Below are positions 15,708 to 25,062 of a stretch of DNA of 64,000 nucleotides, one piece after another. The position numbers and the translations under genes were made by a program. Each line of letters opens with the position of its first letter. Within the stretch, counting starts at the first letter, position 1. The notes under the pieces are model-generated. The model searched no databases and was not told the DNA's origin. It was given only the letters and a program-made list of their open reading frames with translations. The stretch is taken from positions 1 to 64,000 of the forward strand of contig NZ_PQGA01000010.1 of assembly GCF_002917095.1 (NCBI RefSeq), given 5' to 3'. This stretch comes from Paraburkholderia eburnea (lineage in GTDB: Bacteria > Pseudomonadota > Gammaproteobacteria > Burkholderiales > Burkholderiaceae).

Positions 15708-17276
15708 TTAGTGGCCCATCGACGGTCCCGCGCCTTTTCTGGGCTTCGTAATCCACACCAGCACGGCCAGCACCAGAAACACCACGCAGGAAATGCGGAA
15801 GAAGTCGTTGGTCGCCATCATGTAGCCTTGCGACGTGACCACGTCGTTGATCTTCGCGGTCATGCTTTGGCCCGCGTAGCCGATACCCGCCAGCGCGTCC
15901 TGATACGCGGTGGTGTTCGGCGAATAGATATTCACCGACTCCGCCAGCACCGCATGGTGATAGATCGCGTCGTCTTCCCAGAACGTCGTGCTAACCGCCG
16001 TGCCAATCGCGCCGGACAGCGTGCGCAGGAAGTTCGACAAGCCCGAAGCGCTTGCCAGGCGTTCGTCGGAAATACTCGATAGCGTGATGGTCGTCATCGG
16101 CACGAAGAAGCCCGCCACGCCGATCCCCTGCACGAGACGCGGCAAGATCACATGACTGAACGGCACGTCGAGCGTGAAGGTGGAATTCCAGATCGACACG
16201 AACGCGAATACAAGGAACGCGATACTGGCCACCAGGCGTAGATCGAGCTTGTGCATATTGCGGCCGATCAAGGGCGACAGCACGAGCGCGAGCAAGCCAA
16301 CCGGCGCGGTTGCCAGGCCCGCGATCCCCGCCGTGTAGCCCATCACCGTTTGCAGCCACAGCGGGAAGATCACCACCGAGCCGAAAAACGCCATGAAACC
16401 AAACGAGATAATCAGCGCGCCGAGCGCGAAGTTGCGGTCGCGAAAGAGCGAGAGATCGACAACGGGCTCTTTTTCGGTGGCTTCCCACGCGAGCATGAAG
16501 GCAAGCGATACCGCCGCAATGACCGCGAGCGCGACGATGAACTTCGAACTGAACCAGTCACGGTCCTTGCCGAGGTCCAGCATCATTTGCAGGCACGAGA
16601 CGCCGATCACGAGCAGCGCGAGGCCGACGGCGTCGATGCGCTGCCTGGTGATCTTCGTTTCACGACCGCGCAGCAGCAGGTAAGCGCACACGCCGGAGAA
16701 CAGGCCGATCGGCACGTTGATGTAGAAGATCCACGGCCAGGTGTAGTTGTCGGTGATATAGCCGCCCATCACGGGGCCGAAAATCGGCGCGACGATCACC
16801 GTCATCGCCCAGAGGCCGAGTGCGAGCCCGCGCTTTTCAGGCGGATAAGAGCGCATGAGGATGGTCTGCGAAAGCGGCACCATCGGACCGGACACCAGAC
16901 CCTGCACGAGGCGAAAGGCGATCAGCGTCTCGAAGTTCGAGGCGAAGCCACAGGCGGCCGACGCGAACGTGAACAGGATCACCGAGAGCGTGAAGAGCCG
17001 CACTTCGCCCACGCGGCGCGCGAGCCAGCCCGTGAGCGGCACGGCGATCGCCGAGGCCACGGAGTACGACGAAATCACCCAGGTGCCTTCGCTGTTGGCC
17101 ACGCCCAGATTGCCCGAGATGGTCGGGACGGCGACGTTGGCGATCGAGGTGTCGAGCACCTCCATGAACGTGCCGAGCGCCAGGCCCACGGTCAGCAACG
17201 CGAGGGTGCCGCCTGACAGGGGCTTGGGTTCGGCGCTGGCCGGGGTAGAGGCGGGCGCGGTGGTTGAGGCGTCCAT
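15708..17276 (-). CDS. DHA2-family (EmrB/QacA) multidrug efflux transporter
   Basis: 522 residues with about 14 hydrophobic segments, as in the 14-helix DHA2 group. GTFMEVLDTSIANVAVPTISGNLG is the family N-terminal motif and the LARRVGEVRLF loop is motif A. Such pumps expel drugs using the proton gradient, and EmrB forms need a membrane fusion protein and an outer-membrane channel. Upstream on the same strand is a marR gene; the outer-membrane factor gene starts at 18838 on the other strand. No emrA (HlyD) gene is present. Regulation by the MarR protein is likely. Confidence 0.92.
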   Translation of the reverse strand: MDASTTAPASTPASAEPKPLSGGTLALLTVGLALGTFMEVLDTSIANVAVPTISGNLGVANSEGTWVISSYSVASAIAVPLTGWLARRVGEVRLFTLSVILFTFASAACGFASNFETLIAFRLVQGLVSGPMVPLSQTILMRSYPPEKRGLALGLWAMTVIVAPIFGPVMGGYITDNYTWPWIFYINVPIGLFSGVCAYLLLRGRETKITRQRIDAVGLALLVIGVSCLQMMLDLGKDRDWFSSKFIVALAVIAAVSLAFMLAWEATEKEPVVDLSLFRDRNFALGALIISFGFMAFFGSVVIFPLWLQTVMGYTAGIAGLATAPVGLLALVLSPLIGRNMHKLDLRLVASIAFLVFAFVSIWNSTFTLDVPFSHVILPRLVQGIGVAGFFVPMTTITLSSISDERLASASGLSNFLRTLSGAIGTAVSTTFWEDDAIYHHAVLAESVNIYSPNTTAYQDALAGIGYAGQSMTAKINDVVTSQGYMMATNDFFRISCVVFLVLAVLVWITKPRKGAGPSMGH

Positions 17277-17414
17277 CTTCGGGTCCTTGTTCAGGATCGT
17301 TGGTCGGGTGCTGCTGCTGATTTGGGTCTACTTCGCTCGGCCTGCGTGCAGACCGTTGCCGCTGCAATGAACCATGTGCGAACGGTCGCGCGCATTTATA
17401 TGCCGGAGCATTGT

Positions 17415-17427
17415 CTGCCCAGACAGC
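17415..17427. promoter_or_regulatory. Candidate MarR operator upstream of emrB
   Basis: CTGCCCAGACAGC lies between marR and emrB. It shares CTGCC-N2-G-N-CAGC with the site upstream of marR (18082-18094), and sits in the larger near-palindrome TGTCTGCCCAGACA. Confidence 0.45.
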
Positions 17428-17504
17428 TATTCGGTTGCACTGTGGCCCTCTTGTCGAGGCCGGTTTGCCCCAGGCGCAAGACGGCGAAACAGCGGACCGC
17501 GAAA

Positions 17505-18047
17505 CTAGTCAGGCGTATCGGTCAGCGCGCTCGCCTTGCTTTCGACGTGACCGCATACCGATTGCGTCTGCGCGTCGTTGGCGATGAAACGTTGAAGCAG
17601 GCCGATGAGCGTCGTGACTTCGTCGGCGCTGAAGCCCTGCAACTGCTCGTTCATCACCGAAGCGATCACATCGGGCAATTGCTGCGCCGCGTCCCGGCCG
17701 AGCGACGTGAGTTCCAGTTCCACGACACGACGATCGACATGGCTGCGCTGGCGCTCGATGAAACCCTTCTTCTCCAGGCGGTCGAGCATACGCGTCATCG
17801 AGCCGGTGTCGTAGGACAGCACCCGCGACATCTCGTTGGGCGTGCGGGCACGCTCGAACCAGAGCAGCATGATCACGCCGATCTGCGACGAAGTCAGACC
17901 GAGCGGCGCCACCGCGCGATCCATGCGCGAGGCCAGCACGTTGCGGGCGGTCGAAAGGAAATAACCGAGGCTCGGCACGACACCGACCTCTCCCGGCACA
18001 TCCTGCGCGTAGGGGCCGTCGCTCATGGGAAAGACGTTCTCATCCAT
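17505..18047 (-). CDS. MarR-family transcriptional regulator
   Basis: 180 residues with a winged-helix domain: LTSSQIGVIMLLWFERARTPNEMSRVLSYDTGSMTRMLDRLEKKGFIERQRS, and wing DRRVVELELTSLGRD. Such proteins repress efflux genes and release DNA on ligand binding. The gene precedes emrB on the same strand (228-base gap), so it is the probable regulator of the pump. ATG at 18047 is used; ATG at 18026 (MSDGPYAQD) is an alternative. A palindromic site overlaps its promoter. Confidence 0.9.
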   Translation of the reverse strand: MDENVFPMSDGPYAQDVPGEVGVVPSLGYFLSTARNVLASRMDRAVAPLGLTSSQIGVIMLLWFERARTPNEMSRVLSYDTGSMTRMLDRLEKKGFIERQRSHVDRRVVELELTSLGRDAAQQLPDVIASVMNEQLQGFSADEVTTLIGLLQRFIANDAQTQSVCGHVESKASALTDTPD

Positions 18048-18081
18048 TACGGAAACATGCGCATTCTAGCCGGTTATTTTT

Positions 18082-18094
18082 CTGCCTGGGCAGC
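18082..18094. promoter_or_regulatory. Candidate MarR operator upstream of marR
   Basis: CTGCCTGGGCAGC, a near-perfect palindrome flanked by T and A runs, 35 bases upstream of the marR start. It matches the site before emrB at most positions. Confidence 0.5.
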
Positions 18095-18303
18095 GAAAAA
18101 ATATTCCGGATCGGCGGCTTGGATGACGACTTTAGTTAGATTGCCTTCGTCGCCCCGGTCATCGATCTGTCGCTATCGCGGCGTAAAAACAACACTGGAA
18201 ATGATGCAGCGCAAACTATGTTGCGATTTGATTGCATAGTCAATATTATTGCAGGCAAGCATCTACACTCATCGGTTTCCCGAATTTCTTCTTTGGTCGC
18301 GCC

Positions 18304-18663
18304 ATGCTGTACCTCAAAAACGCGCTCGGCGGCATTGGCCGCTCGGTCACCTGCACAGCACGACATGCCTTTGCGCATGCTGGCGGGGCTGCGCGTTGGC
18401 GCAAGGCAGCACTCTACGCGGCCATGTTCGTCCTGCCCGGCGGCTCGATCGCCGTCGTGCTGATGATGTGGGCCGACCGTCGCCGCTCGCAGCGCGGCGG
18501 CCAGAGCGCGAACAGTTCGACCAGCATGGTCAGCCCCCCTGCGGCTGCGATCGATCCCACGGCAGCGGCAAAAGCCACCTGCACAAACGTGGCGCATAGC
18601 GCGCGGGTGCGCGCTCACGGCGCCCTCCATGCACTGCGCCGCTGGCGCGGTAACGGCGCGTAA
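18304..18663 (+). CDS. Hypothetical small membrane protein
   Basis: 119 residues, start MLYLKNALGGIG at 18304. One hydrophobic helix (about 34-52, AALYAAMFVLPGGSIAVVLMMW) followed by a basic stop (ADRRRSQR) and a low-complexity tail. GC-rich codon use is consistent with a gene, but no homology is recognised and the opposite strand is also open, so it may be spurious. Confidence 0.4.
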   Translation: MLYLKNALGGIGRSVTCTARHAFAHAGGAARWRKAALYAAMFVLPGGSIAVVLMMWADRRRSQRGGQSANSSTSMVSPPAAAIDPTAAAKATCTNVAHSARVRAHGALHALRRWRGNGA

Positions 18664-18837
18664 ACTACCCCTTACGCGCCGTAACACATCCGTCCCCGTT
18701 CCCGGCTTAACCTTGCGGATTGCGCGCGCGACGCTACGCGCGTGCGCTACCATTGCCGCGGCCCGGCCTCGCTCCGCGCGCCGCATCGTGTAACGTCCGC
18801 ATCACATTCGCCAGCCGCATCGACAGGAATTTCCCGC

Positions 18838-20436
18838 ATGTCCCGCCGTCTCGTTATAACTGGTCGCTTTTCCGCTGCGCTGCGCCGTCGCGCGCCCACG
18901 TTCGCACTGATCGGCGCGGCGGCCGCGCTTGCGTTCCAGCTTGGCGGTTGCGCGGTTGGCCCCGACTATCATCGGCCCGATACGGCGGTGCCGGCGGCCT
19001 ATAAAGAGGCACCGGAGGGTTTCAAGGTCGCACAACCGGCCGATATGGCGGATCGCGGTACCTGGTGGCTCATCTACGACGACGCGCAGCTCAACGGGCT
19101 GATGGATCAGCTCAACGCCAACAACCAGACGGTCGCGCAGTACGCCGCCGCTTATCGCCAGGCGCGCGCGCTGGTCGGCGAGGCGCGCGCCGCGTATTTC
19201 CCGGTTGTGAGCGCGTCGTTCTCGGGCACGCGTTCGCGCACGCCCACGCGCGTGTCGAACGCAAGCGGCAGTTTCCCGAGCGGCAATATCACCAACAACG
19301 TCAATCTCGGTCTCGACGCCACCTGGGAACCCGATCTCTGGGGCAAGGTGAGCCGCACCGTGAGCGCCGAGGAAGCGGGCCAGCAGGGCGCCGCCGCCGA
19401 TCTGGCCAATGCGCGCCTGTCCGCGCAGGCCACGCTCGCGCAGACGTATTTCACGCTGCGCGCGCTCGACGCGCAGCAAAAGCTGCTCGACGACACCGTC
19501 GCCGCCTATCAGAAGTCGCTGACGCTCACGCAGAACCAATACGCCCAGGGCGTGGCGGGCCGCGCGGACGTGATCCAGGCGCAGACGCAACTGCAATCCG
19601 CGCAAGCCGCCGCGATCGACAACGGCGTGGCGCGCGCCCAGGACGAGCACGCGATCGCCGTGCTGGTCGGCCAGCCGGCCTCGTCGTTCTCGATTGCGGC
19701 GTCGCCGCTCACGGCCACGCCGCCGACCGTGCCGCTGACCATGCCTTCGGCGCTGCTCGAACGGCGGCCCGACATTGCCTCGGCGGAGCGCAAGGCAGCC
19801 GCCGCCAACGAGCAGATCGGCGTGGCGATTTCGGCGTTCTTCCCGACGCTCACGCTGTCCGCGAGCGGCGGCTTCGAAAGCTCGGTGTTCTCGCAATTGC
19901 TGCAGATGCCATCGCGCTTCTGGACGCTCGGGCCGTCGCTCGCCGCCACGATCTTCGATGCGGGTCTGCGCAGCGCGCAGACGCAAGCCGCGCGCGCGGC
20001 CTATGACCAGCAGGTCGCGGCCTACCGCCAGACGGTGCTGGCCGCATTCCAGGATGTCGAGGACAACCTCGCCTCGCAGCGCATCCTCGCGCAGGAGGTC
20101 GTGGTGCAGCAGCAGGCGGTGGAATCGGCGCAGCACGCGCTCTCGATCGTCACGAACGAGTACAAGGCCGGCACGACCGATTACCAGAACGTGCTGTCCG
20201 CGCAGACCACGGCGTTCACGGCGCAGCAGAAGCTCGCCAGCATCGCGGGCGAGCGCATGGTGTCGTCGGTGGGGCTGGTGAAGGCGCTCGGCGGCGGCTG
20301 GGATGCCGCGCAGATGGATCGCGAGAGCGGCGGCGTTGCAGCTCCCGCGCCTGCATCGGCGGCATCAGCATCGGGCGCGGCGGCCAGCACGACCGCCGCC
20401 GATACACAGCGCGCGCTGAACGTGCAGCCGCAATAA
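18838..20436 (+). CDS. Outer-membrane efflux lipoprotein, NodT/OprM family
   Basis: 532 residues. After a long basic N-terminus comes a signal with lipobox LGGC (GGCAVGPDYHRPD is the classic start of mature NodT lipoproteins). Two outer-membrane-efflux repeats follow (about 95-300 and 310-490), with ERRPDIASAERKAAAANEQIGVA as the family motif. It forms the trimeric exit duct for a tripartite pump. It lies beside marR-emrB but on the other strand, so it may serve EmrB. The C-terminal tail is Ala/Ser-rich. Start ATG 18838 chosen; the frame extends to 18742. Confidence 0.9.
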   Translation: MSRRLVITGRFSAALRRRAPTFALIGAAAALAFQLGGCAVGPDYHRPDTAVPAAYKEAPEGFKVAQPADMADRGTWWLIYDDAQLNGLMDQLNANNQTVAQYAAAYRQARALVGEARAAYFPVVSASFSGTRSRTPTRVSNASGSFPSGNITNNVNLGLDATWEPDLWGKVSRTVSAEEAGQQGAAADLANARLSAQATLAQTYFTLRALDAQQKLLDDTVAAYQKSLTLTQNQYAQGVAGRADVIQAQTQLQSAQAAAIDNGVARAQDEHAIAVLVGQPASSFSIAASPLTATPPTVPLTMPSALLERRPDIASAERKAAAANEQIGVAISAFFPTLTLSASGGFESSVFSQLLQMPSRFWTLGPSLAATIFDAGLRSAQTQAARAAYDQQVAAYRQTVLAAFQDVEDNLASQRILAQEVVVQQQAVESAQHALSIVTNEYKAGTTDYQNVLSAQTTAFTAQQKLASIAGERMVSSVGLVKALGGGWDAAQMDRESGGVAAPAPASAASASGAAASTTAADTQRALNVQPQ

Positions 20437-20484
20437 GTTTCGGCACGCGCATCGGCACAAGCGCGCGCACGACGGCGCGCGCCG

Positions 20485-21264
20485 TCAGTGCATGAAGGTC
20501 AGCGCGACCTGTCCCGGGCCGATCGGCCGTCCCAGCAGGTTCAAAAGCCCCGCGAGATTGTCGCGCTGATCGGGCGTGGCGCTCGCGGTGCCGTTGAACA
20601 TCGCCGAATTGCGCGAAAACGTGCCGTGGCCGTCCAGCATCAGCGGGCCTTTTTGCGTGCTCAGATCGAGCGTCGACGACGCGCCCTGCGCCTGCAACAC
20701 CGCTTCGTAAGTCCCCAGCGGCTTCACCAGCGAAACGCGTGAACTCATATCGCCGAGCGTGACCGTGAGGCGTCCGAACGCGTCGGTGCCGAACACGCGC
20801 CACGGGCTCCACGCGAGCCGCACATTGCCGTCCATATCGAGCGTATTGAACGGCGCGCCCAGACCGGCAAGCAGCGAGGCGGGCACGGCGATCGCGCCTG
20901 CCGTGACGGTGGCGCCGCGCGGCGTGGCCTCGACGTCGATGGGATCGGGCATCGCCTCGGTCTGGCGCATCTGCAGGCGCACGCGGCCCGTGAAGAGCGC
21001 CCAGAACGAAGCGCGCCATTCGATGCGTCCCGGCAGCAGCGTCGCGCCCTGAACGTCGTGGCCGGCCGCGAGCATGAGGGTGGCCGAGCCATGCCAGAGC
21101 GAACCCTGCGGATCGACGAGATTGACGTGCCCCTGGGTCGCGCGCGCGAACTGCGGCGCGATCCAGGCAGCGGGCAGACGCACGAGCAGCACCGCGCCCA
21201 CCGAGAGCACGGCGACAAACAGCCAGGGCAGCACGGCGCGCACGCGCCGCATCCAGTAAGACAT
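20485..21264 (-). CDS. gspN: Type II secretion protein GspN
   Basis: 259 residues with one N-terminal membrane helix (about 8-32, VLPWLFVAVLSVGAVLLVRLPAAW) and a periplasmic domain containing GSLWHGSATL, typical of GspN. GspN is an accessory inner-membrane part of the secretion apparatus. It is the last gene of the minus-strand gsp cluster, 21 bases after gspM. Confidence 0.88.
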   Translation of the reverse strand: MSYWMRRVRAVLPWLFVAVLSVGAVLLVRLPAAWIAPQFARATQGHVNLVDPQGSLWHGSATLMLAAGHDVQGATLLPGRIEWRASFWALFTGRVRLQMRQTEAMPDPIDVEATPRGATVTAGAIAVPASLLAGLGAPFNTLDMDGNVRLAWSPWRVFGTDAFGRLTVTLGDMSSRVSLVKPLGTYEAVLQAQGASSTLDLSTQKGPLMLDGHGTFSRNSAMFNGTASATPDQRDNLAGLLNLLGRPIGPGQVALTFMH

Positions 21265-21285
21265 GCGATCGACCTCTGGCTGGTT

Positions 21286-21816
21286 TTAGCGCGCGTTCGC
21301 GGACTGCAGCGACGCGCTCAGGTCCACCTGGCCGTCGGCCTTGAGCGCCGTGATGTGCGCTTCGACCACCTGCACCTTGAACTGCTTGCGCACATCGTCG
21401 AGCCAGCCCGTCCAGAGCGGGAACGACGCATTCTTCAACTGCACCTGCGCACTCGTGCCGATCAGCTGAACCTGCGCGCCCGGCATCCCGTGATCGGCCA
21501 GCGAGGCCGTGAGCGCATCCTTGAGCGCCTGGCCGCCCGGCGCGACGCTCGCCGCGGCGCCCGCAAGTGCGCGTGCCTCGTCGGCCTGCGCCGTCATGAG
21601 CGCAAGCTCGCGCTGCAGGGCGGGCAGGCTTTCACGCAACTTCGCGCGGCCGTCCGCCGCAGGCTGCCAGAGCACCGAATAGCCGATCGCGATAGCCAGT
21701 ACCGCGCCGCCCCACGTCAACAGGGTCTTTTCGCGCGTCGTGCGCGCTTCCCAGAAATGGGTCCACTGTTCCTGCAACGCCTCGGCGAACGCGCCGCCCG
21801 ATGTCGATGTCTTCAT
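21286..21816 (-). CDS. gspM: Type II secretion protein GspM
   Basis: 176 residues: short cytoplasmic start, one membrane helix (about 33-50, TLLTWGGAVLAIAIGYSVLW), and a periplasmic ferredoxin-like domain. GspM partners GspL in the inner-membrane platform. Start ATG 21816 overlaps the gspL stop in ATGA, so they are coupled. Confidence 0.9.
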   Translation of the reverse strand: MKTSTSGGAFAEALQEQWTHFWEARTTREKTLLTWGGAVLAIAIGYSVLWQPAADGRAKLRESLPALQRELALMTAQADEARALAGAAASVAPGGQALKDALTASLADHGMPGAQVQLIGTSAQVQLKNASFPLWTGWLDDVRKQFKVQVVEAHITALKADGQVDLSASLQSANAR

Positions 21817-23186
21817 GACCCGCTCCTGATGATCCATTTGCCGCTGCTGCTGTCCTGAGCGCCCGTGAGGCCGTTGCGCGCGAGGCGCTGGGCGAGGCCG
21901 CCATCCACGTTCACGCCGGGCTTGAAGGTCACGTCCAGGCGGCGGTCGTGATAATCGAGCGCCGCGATCGCATTCGCCGGCACGGGGCCAAGCGAGCGCG
22001 CGACGCCGTCGGCGAGCGCGAGGAAATCGTCTGGCGACGGCTCGCCGGCGGCCACGCGCAACTGCGAGAGCTGGCGCGCCATCTGGCCCGCCGGGTCGAG
22101 CACCACCGTGGTCCTGGGGAAGGCGTTGAGCAACAGCTCGGTCATCTGCGCGTTCATGGCGTCGCGCTGACGCGCGAGCATCAGCCATTGCACATTGGCG
22201 CCGATGATCGCCACCAGCAGCGAGGCGACGACCAGCACGATCGGCACGCGCAGGCGGCGCAGCGTCGCGCGGTCGAGGCGCCACGGCTGGGCGGCGAACT
22301 CGAACTGGCAGAGATCGAACTTGCAGGCGAGCGCGCGCTGCGCGAGCGTTTCGAAGGAGAGCGGCTGCGCGCCGGGCAGGGCGGCGGCGAGCGCGGCCTT
22401 GTCGGCGGCGCTGGTCGGCTCGCCGGGCAGGCCGGTGAGGACGTAGCGCGCAACATCGGCGTCGCCCGCCAGGGCCGCGACCGTTGCGGCCACGCTCGCG
22501 GCCGGCACGGCGAAGCCTTCGGCCGCCGCGCCGCGCACGATCGCGAGTTCAAGCAGCGCAGCAGGCGTCGTGTGGGTCGCCGCAAGATCGGGCAGCAGCG
22601 TGGGGGCCGTCGCCATGACATGGCCGAGCACGCAGGCCGTCACGGCTTCGCCATGGGCGGCTTCAACGGGCGCAATCGCATCGACATGCCCGCCTGCGGC
22701 AACGGGTTCGGCGGATTCGGCAATAACCGGCGCGGCTACGCTTTGCGCGGCAGGCAGGCAGCGCGCCACCGGCACCGCGCGCAGGTTGCGGTGCCCCGCG
22801 CCCCTGAAGCCCTCGACGATGAAGCGGAACCAGCCGCGATCGACCGCCGCAACCGTCTGCCGGCCGTCGGGCAGACGCGCGGGATCGAGCGCCAGGTGGC
22901 AGGTCTGCGGGTCCTGGATCAGGTGATCCTCGACCACGTTGGGCAGCGCCTGGCGCAGCCGCGGCCCCTTGAGCGGCGGCACGGCCGTCGCGACCATCAG
23001 CAGGTCGCGCGCGGCGATCAGCAGCACGGTGGCCGACGCTTTCGGCAGCAGGCCCAGCGCCGCGCGGCCCGCGCGCTGCGTGCGGCCCGTCTTGTCGAGC
23101 AGCACGAAAGGCAGTTCCGGCAACTGCCATTCCTGCGAGTGGACCGCCGGGTCGCGCGGCGGCATCAGGACGATCAGCGTGCTCAC
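21813..23186 (-). CDS. gspL: Type II secretion protein GspL
   Basis: 457 residues. The N-terminal actin-like cytoplasmic domain (to about 320) includes ARDLLMVATAVPPLKGPRLRQALPNVVEDHL, the block that contacts GspE. A membrane helix (about 330-350, LRVPIVLVVASLLVAIIGANVQW) and a periplasmic domain follow. It recruits the ATPase to the membrane. GTG at 23186 is preferred (AGAGG six bases upstream); GTG at 23192 would add two residues. Confidence 0.9.
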   Translation of the reverse strand: MSTLIVLMPPRDPAVHSQEWQLPELPFVLLDKTGRTQRAGRAALGLLPKASATVLLIAARDLLMVATAVPPLKGPRLRQALPNVVEDHLIQDPQTCHLALDPARLPDGRQTVAAVDRGWFRFIVEGFRGAGHRNLRAVPVARCLPAAQSVAAPVIAESAEPVAAGGHVDAIAPVEAAHGEAVTACVLGHVMATAPTLLPDLAATHTTPAALLELAIVRGAAAEGFAVPAASVAATVAALAGDADVARYVLTGLPGEPTSAADKAALAAALPGAQPLSFETLAQRALACKFDLCQFEFAAQPWRLDRATLRRLRVPIVLVVASLLVAIIGANVQWLMLARQRDAMNAQMTELLLNAFPRTTVVLDPAGQMARQLSQLRVAAGEPSPDDFLALADGVARSLGPVPANAIAALDYHDRRLDVTFKPGVNVDGGLAQRLARNGLTGAQDSSSGKWIIRSGS

Positions 23187-23232
23187 ACGCACCTCTTTTC
23201 GATGTTGGACTGGTACGGCTTCATGATTCGCT

Positions 23233-24354
23233 TCAGGATTCGTCCCAGACGTGCACGATGCGCGTCGTATGGGTGAGTGAGTCGCGCCACACGAGCGTGG
23301 TGCGGTCTACGACGGCGCGCTCGTGCTGCACGCGCCCATGCACCAGAAAATAGCTCGTATTGACGTCGCAGAGCGTGGAATCGATGTTCGCCTGCGCGGT
23401 GCCCGCGCCGGTCAGCGCCAGTTGCACGTCACCCAGATTGCGGAAAAACACGGTCTGGCGTCGCGACACGAAAGCCTGCGCGCTCGACAGGCTCATGCCC
23501 TGCACGATCGAGGCGATCACTTCGGCCGGCGCGGTGTTCATGTTCACGGGCGTCGTGGTCGGCAGGACCGTCACGAAGGGCCGCAGCCGCGCGACGATGT
23601 CGGGCGTGAAGCCGGGCACGTCGAGCAGGGCGTCCACGCTCGTCATGAGGATCGGCGCGTTGCCGCGGTCGCCTTCGCTATCGCCGATGCCCGGGTTATC
23701 GGTGAAATTCGCGCCGCCACCCATGCCGCCCGCGACCGGTGCGGCAGCAGCAGGGGTGCCGCTGGCCGTCACGCCCGCCGAGGCGGTCTGAAAACGCGTG
23801 ACCGAGTACGTCAGGCTCGAGCGCAGATAAACGGCCGCGTTCTTCGCGAGCTGGCCATCGACGCCAATCAGTTGCAGCAGGCGGGCGAACGCCTGGATCT
23901 GCGTGAGATTGAGCTGCAGCGCGCCGGGCGCCGATGCCGACACCAGATTGCGCAGATTGAAGCGCGCCTGGGCGTCCTCGATCGAGCCGGACAGCCAGGT
24001 GTCGGCGCCCTGTTCGGCGCGCGCCTCGCCGATCTGGCCAAGGAAGTCGGACAGCCGCGTGCGCGCCACCGGCATGCCCCACGCGCCGCCCAGATAGGTC
24101 ACGCCCGCCGAGGTATCGGCTTCCGAGCGCAGGATCAGGCGGGTCCAGTCGAGCGACGCGCGCGAGATCCACTGCGCCTGGGCGAGCAGGCGCTGATTTT
24201 CGATGCGGCGCAGTTGCACCTGCTGGCGCCAGAGCATGCCGGACACGAGAATCGCCGACAGCGCGACCACCATCAGCGCCGTGATGATCGCGGCGCCGCG
24301 TTGTTTCGCGGTAGTGCGCCGCGAGCGCGGGGAAAATGCCAGGCGACGCATCAT
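23233..24354 (-). CDS. gspK: Type II secretion minor pseudopilin GspK
   Basis: 373 residues. Prepilin-like N-terminus (GAAIITALMVVALSAILVSG) with the alanine-type cleavage region and no E at +5, as is usual for GspK, followed by the large alpha domain (NMNTAPAEVIASI is the helix-hairpin motif). It caps the pseudopilus tip with GspI and GspJ. Start ATG 24354 overlaps the gspJ stop by four bases. Confidence 0.92.
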   Translation of the reverse strand: MMRRLAFSPRSRRTTAKQRGAAIITALMVVALSAILVSGMLWRQQVQLRRIENQRLLAQAQWISRASLDWTRLILRSEADTSAGVTYLGGAWGMPVARTRLSDFLGQIGEARAEQGADTWLSGSIEDAQARFNLRNLVSASAPGALQLNLTQIQAFARLLQLIGVDGQLAKNAAVYLRSSLTYSVTRFQTASAGVTASGTPAAAAPVAGGMGGGANFTDNPGIGDSEGDRGNAPILMTSVDALLDVPGFTPDIVARLRPFVTVLPTTTPVNMNTAPAEVIASIVQGMSLSSAQAFVSRRQTVFFRNLGDVQLALTGAGTAQANIDSTLCDVNTSYFLVHGRVQHERAVVDRTTLVWRDSLTHTTRIVHVWDES

Positions 24355-25055
24355 TGCCCCACCAGGAAAACGCGCGTCACGGGCCGCGCGAGCGCATGCG
24401 CACCGACGCTCACTTCAAGGCCGGTGACGGCGCGCGGCACCGGCGCGTTGCCGAGCTGCGGCACCTTCACGCTGTTGTTGTTGGCGTTGAGCTGCGAGCG
24501 CACGTCGCCCATATCCGAAGTCCAGCCGACCTTCGGCACGAACAGGCGCGCGTTGATCGAGGCCACGCCCTGCATCATCGGCAAGGCGCTCCACGCGCCG
24601 GTTTCGCCGCCGCGCAGCGCGCGCCGCAGATCGCCGATATGGGCGAGCGGCGGCGAGGCATAGCGCACCACCTGGCCGTCGGCCACGCGATAGCGCACCA
24701 CCTGCAGGCGCGGCGGCGCGCCCGGCGGCACCGGGAACGCACGCACGATCTGCAGCGCGCCGCCGTCGATGGCGATGGCGGGCGCGCCCGCTTCGTCGTC
24801 GCTCGCGGCCTGGCGGGTGTCGATGCGCATCTGGTCGAACATCTGCGCGAACACGCGCTCCTCGGCCATCGACTGCGTGATGACGTTGCGCCCGCGGATG
24901 ATCTGGTCGAGGCCGCGCCACGACAGCAGCGCCACCACGGCAAGAATCGCAATCGCGACCAGCAGCTCGATCAGCGTGAAACCGGCCGCCCGGGTCAGGG
25001 CCACCCGGGTCAGGGCCGCCTGGCGCGCGCGTCTGCCATGCGGTCTTATGCGCAT
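24351..25055 (-). CDS. gspJ: Type II secretion minor pseudopilin GspJ
   Basis: About 234 residues. The prepilin peptidase site GFTLIELLVAIAILAVVALLSW lies near residue 25, with E at +5 after cleavage. The remainder is the pseudopilin beta domain. ATG at 25055 is used; ATG at 25085, inside the end of gspI, is also possible. It joins GspI and GspK at the tip. Confidence 0.9.
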   Translation of the reverse strand: MRIRPHGRRARQAALTRVALTRAAGFTLIELLVAIAILAVVALLSWRGLDQIIRGRNVITQSMAEERVFAQMFDQMRIDTRQAASDDEAGAPAIAIDGGALQIVRAFPVPPGAPPRLQVVRYRVADGQVVRYASPPLAHIGDLRRALRGGETGAWSALPMMQGVASINARLFVPKVGWTSDMGDVRSQLNANNNSVKVPQLGNAPVPRAVTGLEVSVGAHALARPVTRVFLVGQ

Positions 25056-25062
25056 CGAATAA

